NCBI GenBank assembly: GCA_035637315.1
Contig: DASPXK010000308.1
Location: 1-24,484 of the forward strand
DNA from: DASPXK01 sp035637315
GTDB lineage: Bacteria > Chloroflexota > UBA6077 > JACCZL01
Reading direction: 5' to 3'
Length of the DNA: 24,484 nucleotides
Shown here: piece by piece, positions 21,608 through 24,484 of the stretch
How the letters are laid out: every line of letters begins with the position of its first letter
Numbering within the stretch: the first letter of the stretch is position 1
The notes under the pieces: model-generated
Database searches by the model: none
Seen by the model: only the letters and a program-made list of their open reading frames with translations
Told to the model about the DNA's origin: nothing
Made by a program: the position numbers and the translations under genes

Positions 21608-22042
21608 ATGGGGCAGATGGTGCAGGCGCTCAAGGAGCGAGGGCACCGGCTAACTCCACAGCGACAGATGATCCTCGAGGCAATCGAGAGCTTCAGAGGA
21701 CACGTCTCGGCGGAGTCGATCCACGCCCGGGTGGCGGCCCAGTTCCCCCAGGTCAATATCTCCACCGTATACCGGACCCTGGAGCTGCTGCAGGACCTGG
21801 GTCTTGTTAGCCACACCCATTTTGACGACGGCATCGCTCAGTACCACGTCGCGTCCGAGGCACGCCACCAGCATATGGTCTGCCGCGGATGTGGCCAAGA
21901 GCGCGAGATCGACGTGAGCGTGCTCGACCCGCTGGACCGCCACCTGCGCGAGCGCTATGGATTTGAGGCCGACCTGGCGCATTTTGCCATCGTGGGCCTG
22001 TGCTCGAGCTGCGCGGCCGCTGGCGGCGTGTCAGCCGGCTGA
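21608..22042 (+). CDS. Fur-family transcriptional repressor
   Basis: 144 residues from ATG 21608, where GAGGG (21595-21599) sits 8 nt upstream; ATG 21593 is an alternative, and the longer frame would translate the palindrome. The winged helix reads L-K-E-R-G-H-R-L-T-P-Q-R-Q-M-I-L-E-A-I and V-N-I-S-T-V-Y-R-T-L-E-L-L-Q-D-L-G-L-V (recognition helix). The structural zinc site is C-R-G-C (92-95) with C-S-S-C (132-135), and regulatory-metal residues H-Q-H (87-89) are present. The family includes Fur (iron), Zur (zinc) and PerR (peroxide); the sequence alone does not decide between them. It is likely transcribed divergently from the methyltransferase gene and overlaps or abuts the PAP2 gene. Confidence 0.9.
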   Translation: MGQMVQALKERGHRLTPQRQMILEAIESFRGHVSAESIHARVAAQFPQVNISTVYRTLELLQDLGLVSHTHFDDGIAQYHVASEARHQHMVCRGCGQEREIDVSVLDPLDRHLRERYGFEADLAHFAIVGLCSSCAAAGGVSAG

Positions 22043-22730
22043 GGGCGCAGCGGCCATTCGGCGGCTCGGACTCGCTCTGGCGTTGGGTGGACTGCTCGTG
22101 TTCGGCATGCTCGCCGGCCTGGTGCTCTCGGGCCAGCCGATCTTCCTTGACAACAGCGCGGGCACTCTCCTGCACGGCTACTCGAGCCCGGCTCTTGACG
22201 CGCTGATGCAGCTCGCCACCTTCATGGGCTCCTGGATGGCCTTGCCGGTCGTCGTCGCGGCGGGCCTCTGCTGGCTCATCTGGCGGCGCTGTCGCTGGGA
22301 AGCCCGATTCTTGATCATGGCCTGTGGTGGCGGCGTCGCCCTCAACGAGCTGTTGAAGCTGCTCTTTCAACGCCCGCGGCCCACCCTACCCTGGTCGGTG
22401 CCAACCTCCGAGTACAGCTTTCCCAGCGGCCATTCGATGGACTCATTGGTGTGCTACGTCGGCCTGGCCGGAGTGGTCTGGGCGGTCGGCGGGCGCAGGA
22501 TCGGGATCGCCGCCGGGCTGGCGGCATCGCTGTTGGTCGTGGCGATCGGAGCGAGCCGCGTGTACCTGGGCTACCACTACCTGAGCGACGTGGTCGGCGG
22601 CTTCAGCGCTGGGCTGGTCTGGCTGATCGCGTCGGCTGGGTTCATCGATAGCAGACGAAGCCTCGCGCGCCGCCGCGGACGAACATCCGGACCTGACCAG
22701 CTCGCGCCTACCGAACAGCGATCGACATGA
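21957..22730 (+). CDS. PAP2-family membrane phosphatase
   Basis: Up to 257 residues from ATG 21957. All three PAP2 motifs are present: K-L-L-F-Q-R-P-R-P (134-142), P-S-G-H-S (156-160) with the catalytic His, and S-R-V-Y-L-G-Y-H-Y-L-S-D (200-211) with the nucleophile His and Asp. Hydrophobic segments at about 37-58, 94-108, 118-135, 163-178, 184-200 and 213-230 give the usual six-helix bundle. Substrates are undecaprenyl diphosphate, phosphatidate or related lipid phosphates, dephosphorylated at the outer face of the membrane. The start is uncertain: the first 29 residues overlap the fur reading frame by 86 nt and carry no family features, so translation may begin near 22056-22107 at a non-ATG codon or at ATG 22107, coupled to the fur stop. 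Confidence 0.88.
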   Translation: MDLRPTWRILPSWACARAARPLAACQPAEGAAAIRRLGLALALGGLLVFGMLAGLVLSGQPIFLDNSAGTLLHGYSSPALDALMQLATFMGSWMALPVVVAAGLCWLIWRRCRWEARFLIMACGGGVALNELLKLLFQRPRPTLPWSVPTSEYSFPSGHSMDSLVCYVGLAGVVWAVGGRRIGIAAGLAASLLVVAIGASRVYLGYHYLSDVVGGFSAGLVWLIASAGFIDSRRSLARRRGRTSGPDQLAPTEQRST

Positions 22731-22852
22731 GCGCCGATTGACCGCGATCGGATCCCGAGCTGCGGAGGACTGGTTCGTCGCAAGGGCGACTCAGACCGTA
22801 ACAGGGCTGGTCAAATCAGGCCGGCGAGTGCGCCCATTCGGCGCGCTTTCGC

Positions 22853-24484
22853 TCAGTCGATTCGGGACAGCATTCCGGACGGATTGGCGCGGTCGAGCTG
22901 GATGCTGAGCTGAAGCTGGCGGACTTTCTCGGCGATCGCATCGACTGACCTGGCCACGCCGTCGAGTCGAGCCAGCAGCGGGTCGCCGGCGGCCCGGCCG
23001 GTCCGCCTTGCGGACTCCGCGCTCGGAGAGGCGGGCTGCGCGGCGGCCAGAAGCAACTCAGCCTCGCGCGCCAATTGGGTCAGAGGCTCGTTGAGCTCGT
23101 GGGCGGTGCCACGCGCAGCTTGCAAGGCCCCGTCCAATCGAGCAGCCTCCCAGTCACGCTGCCGCAGTCGCAAGTTGTCGAGCGCCATCGCCGCCTGCCG
23201 GGCGATCCCCTCGGCCAGGGTGATGTCGCGCGGGCTGAAGCGCCGCTTCTCACGCGTGTAGTTCATGGCGACGTAGCCAAGCAGATCGCCATGCGCCAGG
23301 AGTGGGACCACCATGGTTGAGCACCGACGAACGTTCGCCAGCTCCTCCTCGGGCACGAGGCCGCTGGCCGGAACGTCCTCTACGGCGACCACCCGCCGCT
23401 CCTGTGAGATCTTGGCGAACAGGGGCGTCAGATGGACGTTGTGGCGCAAGATGTAGCTGCGCTCGCCGGGTGTGATGTCACCAACCAGATTCGCGGCCTG
23501 GAAGGTGCCGTCAGCGCGGCGGATGCGGACGATCGTGGCGTCGCACTGGAACAGGCGGGGACCGAGCTCGGCCAGGGTGCGGGTGACGTCGGTGGTGGTT
23601 TGAGCCTGAGCGAGTGCTTCGGCGGCGCGCAGGAGGCCATCCGCCACTAGCTCGGCAGCGGCTGCGTCCGCCTCGGCCGCGGCGGACTGGCGGAGGCGGG
23701 CGTTCTCGATCGCGAGCGCGGCCTGCTCGGCGAAAAGCAGCACGACCTGCTCCTCATCCGGCGAGAACTGCTGATAGGGGTCGGTTGTCCAAGCCGCGAG
23801 TGAGCCGAGGGCGCGGTCGCCGACCAGCAGTGGCGCGGCGACGAGGGCGTGAACGCCGAACTCGCGCGTGCCAGCGACCGCGTAATCTGAAGTCGAGTAG
23901 TCTGGCACGGAAATCACACGTCGCTCCGCGAAGGCCCGACCGGTAGCCCCTTCACCGGCGGCGACCGTTGGGTAGTTGGCGCTGGGAGGCGCCGTGGACG
24001 GCCCGACTCGCAGGCGGCCCAGATCTTCGTCCCATAGATAGATCAACACACCGGACACTCCAAGCAGGCCGCGCGCCTCCTCGACGATCTCGTCAAGGGT
24101 GCGCCCCTCGTCGCTCTGGCGCAAAATGCTCGAAGCGATTCTGTGGAGTGCCACCAGGCGCTCGGTCTGGCGGCGCGAGCGGTCGAGCAGTCGCGCCCGC
24201 TCGAGGGCGATGGCGGCTTGGTCGGCGAAAGCTCCAAGCAGGTCGATGTTCTTGTCCTCGAACGCGTCCGGGCGGGTGCCGTACACGCTCATCGTGCCGA
24301 TGGTCCGCCTCGATGCCCGCAACGGAAGCGTGACGAACGAGCGGAAGCCGGCTGCCAGGACAGCAGCCAGGTGAGGCGCGTAGAACCGCTCGTCACCGGC
24401 GATGTCCCTGGACATTAATGGGACGCCGTCACGGGCTACCCGGCCGACTATGCCGGCCTCAGCCGGCAGCCGCTTTTCTAGATT
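22853..24484 (-). CDS. Multi-GAF sensor protein with histidine-kinase H-box but no ATPase domain (5' end outside window)
   Basis: The frame is open to the right edge, so 543 residues are visible and the N-terminus is missing. It begins inside a GAF domain (A-G-I-V-G-R-V-A-R-D-G-V-P-L). In numbering from ATG 24415, a second GAF lies at about 85-240 (T-E-R-L-V-A-L-H-R-I-A-S-S-I-L, G-A-T-G-R-A-F-A-E-R-R) and a third at about 260-415 (E-D-V-P-A-S-G-L-V-P-E-E-E-L, R-R-F-S-P-R-D-I-T-L-A-E). Residues 434-450 resemble a HisKA H-box: R-G-T-A-H-E-L-N-E-P-L-T-Q-L (His 439). The protein ends about 80 residues later with no N, G1 or G2 boxes, so no ATP-binding domain is present. It may serve as a sensor or phosphotransfer module relying on a partner kinase, or be a truncated kinase. 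Convergent with PAP2; the 122-bp gap holds nothing I recognise. Confidence 0.85.
   Translation of the reverse strand, partial: NLEKRLPAEAGIVGRVARDGVPLMSRDIAGDERFYAPHLAAVLAAGFRSFVTLPLRASRRTIGTMSVYGTRPDAFEDKNIDLLGAFADQAAIALERARLLDRSRRQTERLVALHRIASSILRQSDEGRTLDEIVEEARGLLGVSGVLIYLWDEDLGRLRVGPSTAPPSANYPTVAAGEGATGRAFAERRVISVPDYSTSDYAVAGTREFGVHALVAAPLLVGDRALGSLAAWTTDPYQQFSPDEEQVVLLFAEQAALAIENARLRQSAAAEADAAAAELVADGLLRAAEALAQAQTTTDVTRTLAELGPRLFQCDATIVRIRRADGTFQAANLVGDITPGERSYILRHNVHLTPLFAKISQERRVVAVEDVPASGLVPEEELANVRRCSTMVVPLLAHGDLLGYVAMNYTREKRRFSPRDITLAEGIARQAAMALDNLRLRQRDWEAARLDGALQAARGTAHELNEPLTQLAREAELLLAAAQPASPSAESARRTGRAAGDPLLARLDGVARSVDAIAEKVRQLQLSIQLDRANPSGMLSRID

Noticed and set aside
1..24484. 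CRISPR array, integron attC sites, prophage or insertion sequence
   Set aside because: No regularly spaced direct repeats, no integrase or transposase gene, and no IS-like terminal repeats flanking a gene were seen.

Overview
The window is a high-GC bacterial chromosome segment with about 20 protein genes on both strands. It has no rRNA, tRNA, CRISPR array or insertion sequence that I can see. Secreted lipoproteins with long Ala/Pro/Thr-rich linkers after the lipobox, many small palindromic intergenic repeats and the mix of transporters and amidohydrolases suggest an environmental Chloroflexota-like organism. That placement is an inference by eye, not a phylogeny. No gene-free stretch exceeds 300 bases; the longest is about 270 bases upstream of the broken lipoprotein gene near 2030-2295.

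Left part (1-3840): the 3' end of a luciferase-like flavin oxidoreductase converges on an M20 amidohydrolase across a nested palindromic repeat. Then come a small lipoprotein with an NTF2/SnoaL-like fold and a COG2984-type ABC substrate-binding lipoprotein. Both are broken by single-base frameshifts.

Ureide catabolism (4000-7400, + strand): an isochorismatase-fold hydrolase with Gly at the usual Cys nucleophile position, an unmistakable PucG-type (S)-ureidoglycine-glyoxylate aminotransferase, and an allantoinase with all metal ligands. Together they point to degradation of allantoin through ureidoglycine to oxalurate and glycine. No typical allantoate amidohydrolase is in the window. An SRPBCC protein follows on the opposite strand.

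Accessory island (7960-10080): a HTH antitoxin followed 9 nt later by a frameshifted HigB/Gp49-like toxin, with a palindrome directly at the antitoxin start, and a PD-(D/E)XK nuclease-like protein whose start region may also be frameshifted.

Transport block (10119-15514, - strand): a thiamine-diphosphate enzyme of the acetolactate synthase type, then a Tat/lipoprotein peptide-type substrate-binding protein and two permeases (DppB/DppC-like). The ATPase subunits are not in the window.

Right part (15645-24484): a single-chain MNT-HEPN fusion, a DRG/Obg-like GTPase with TGS domain, a 1015-residue ABC exporter fused to an N-terminal degenerate peptidase-like domain and a C-terminal cyclic-nucleotide-binding domain, a methyltransferase and a Fur-family regulator separated by GTTCAAC-type repeats that include a perfect 36-bp palindrome, a PAP2 phosphatase, and a multi-GAF protein with a histidine-kinase H-box but no ATPase domain (its 5' end lies outside the window).

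The most noteworthy items are the tripartite ABC fusion, the ureide cluster with its Cys-less isochorismatase homologue, the 36-bp palindrome beside fur, the MNT-HEPN fusion, and a run of single-base frameshifts that could be decay or sequence error.
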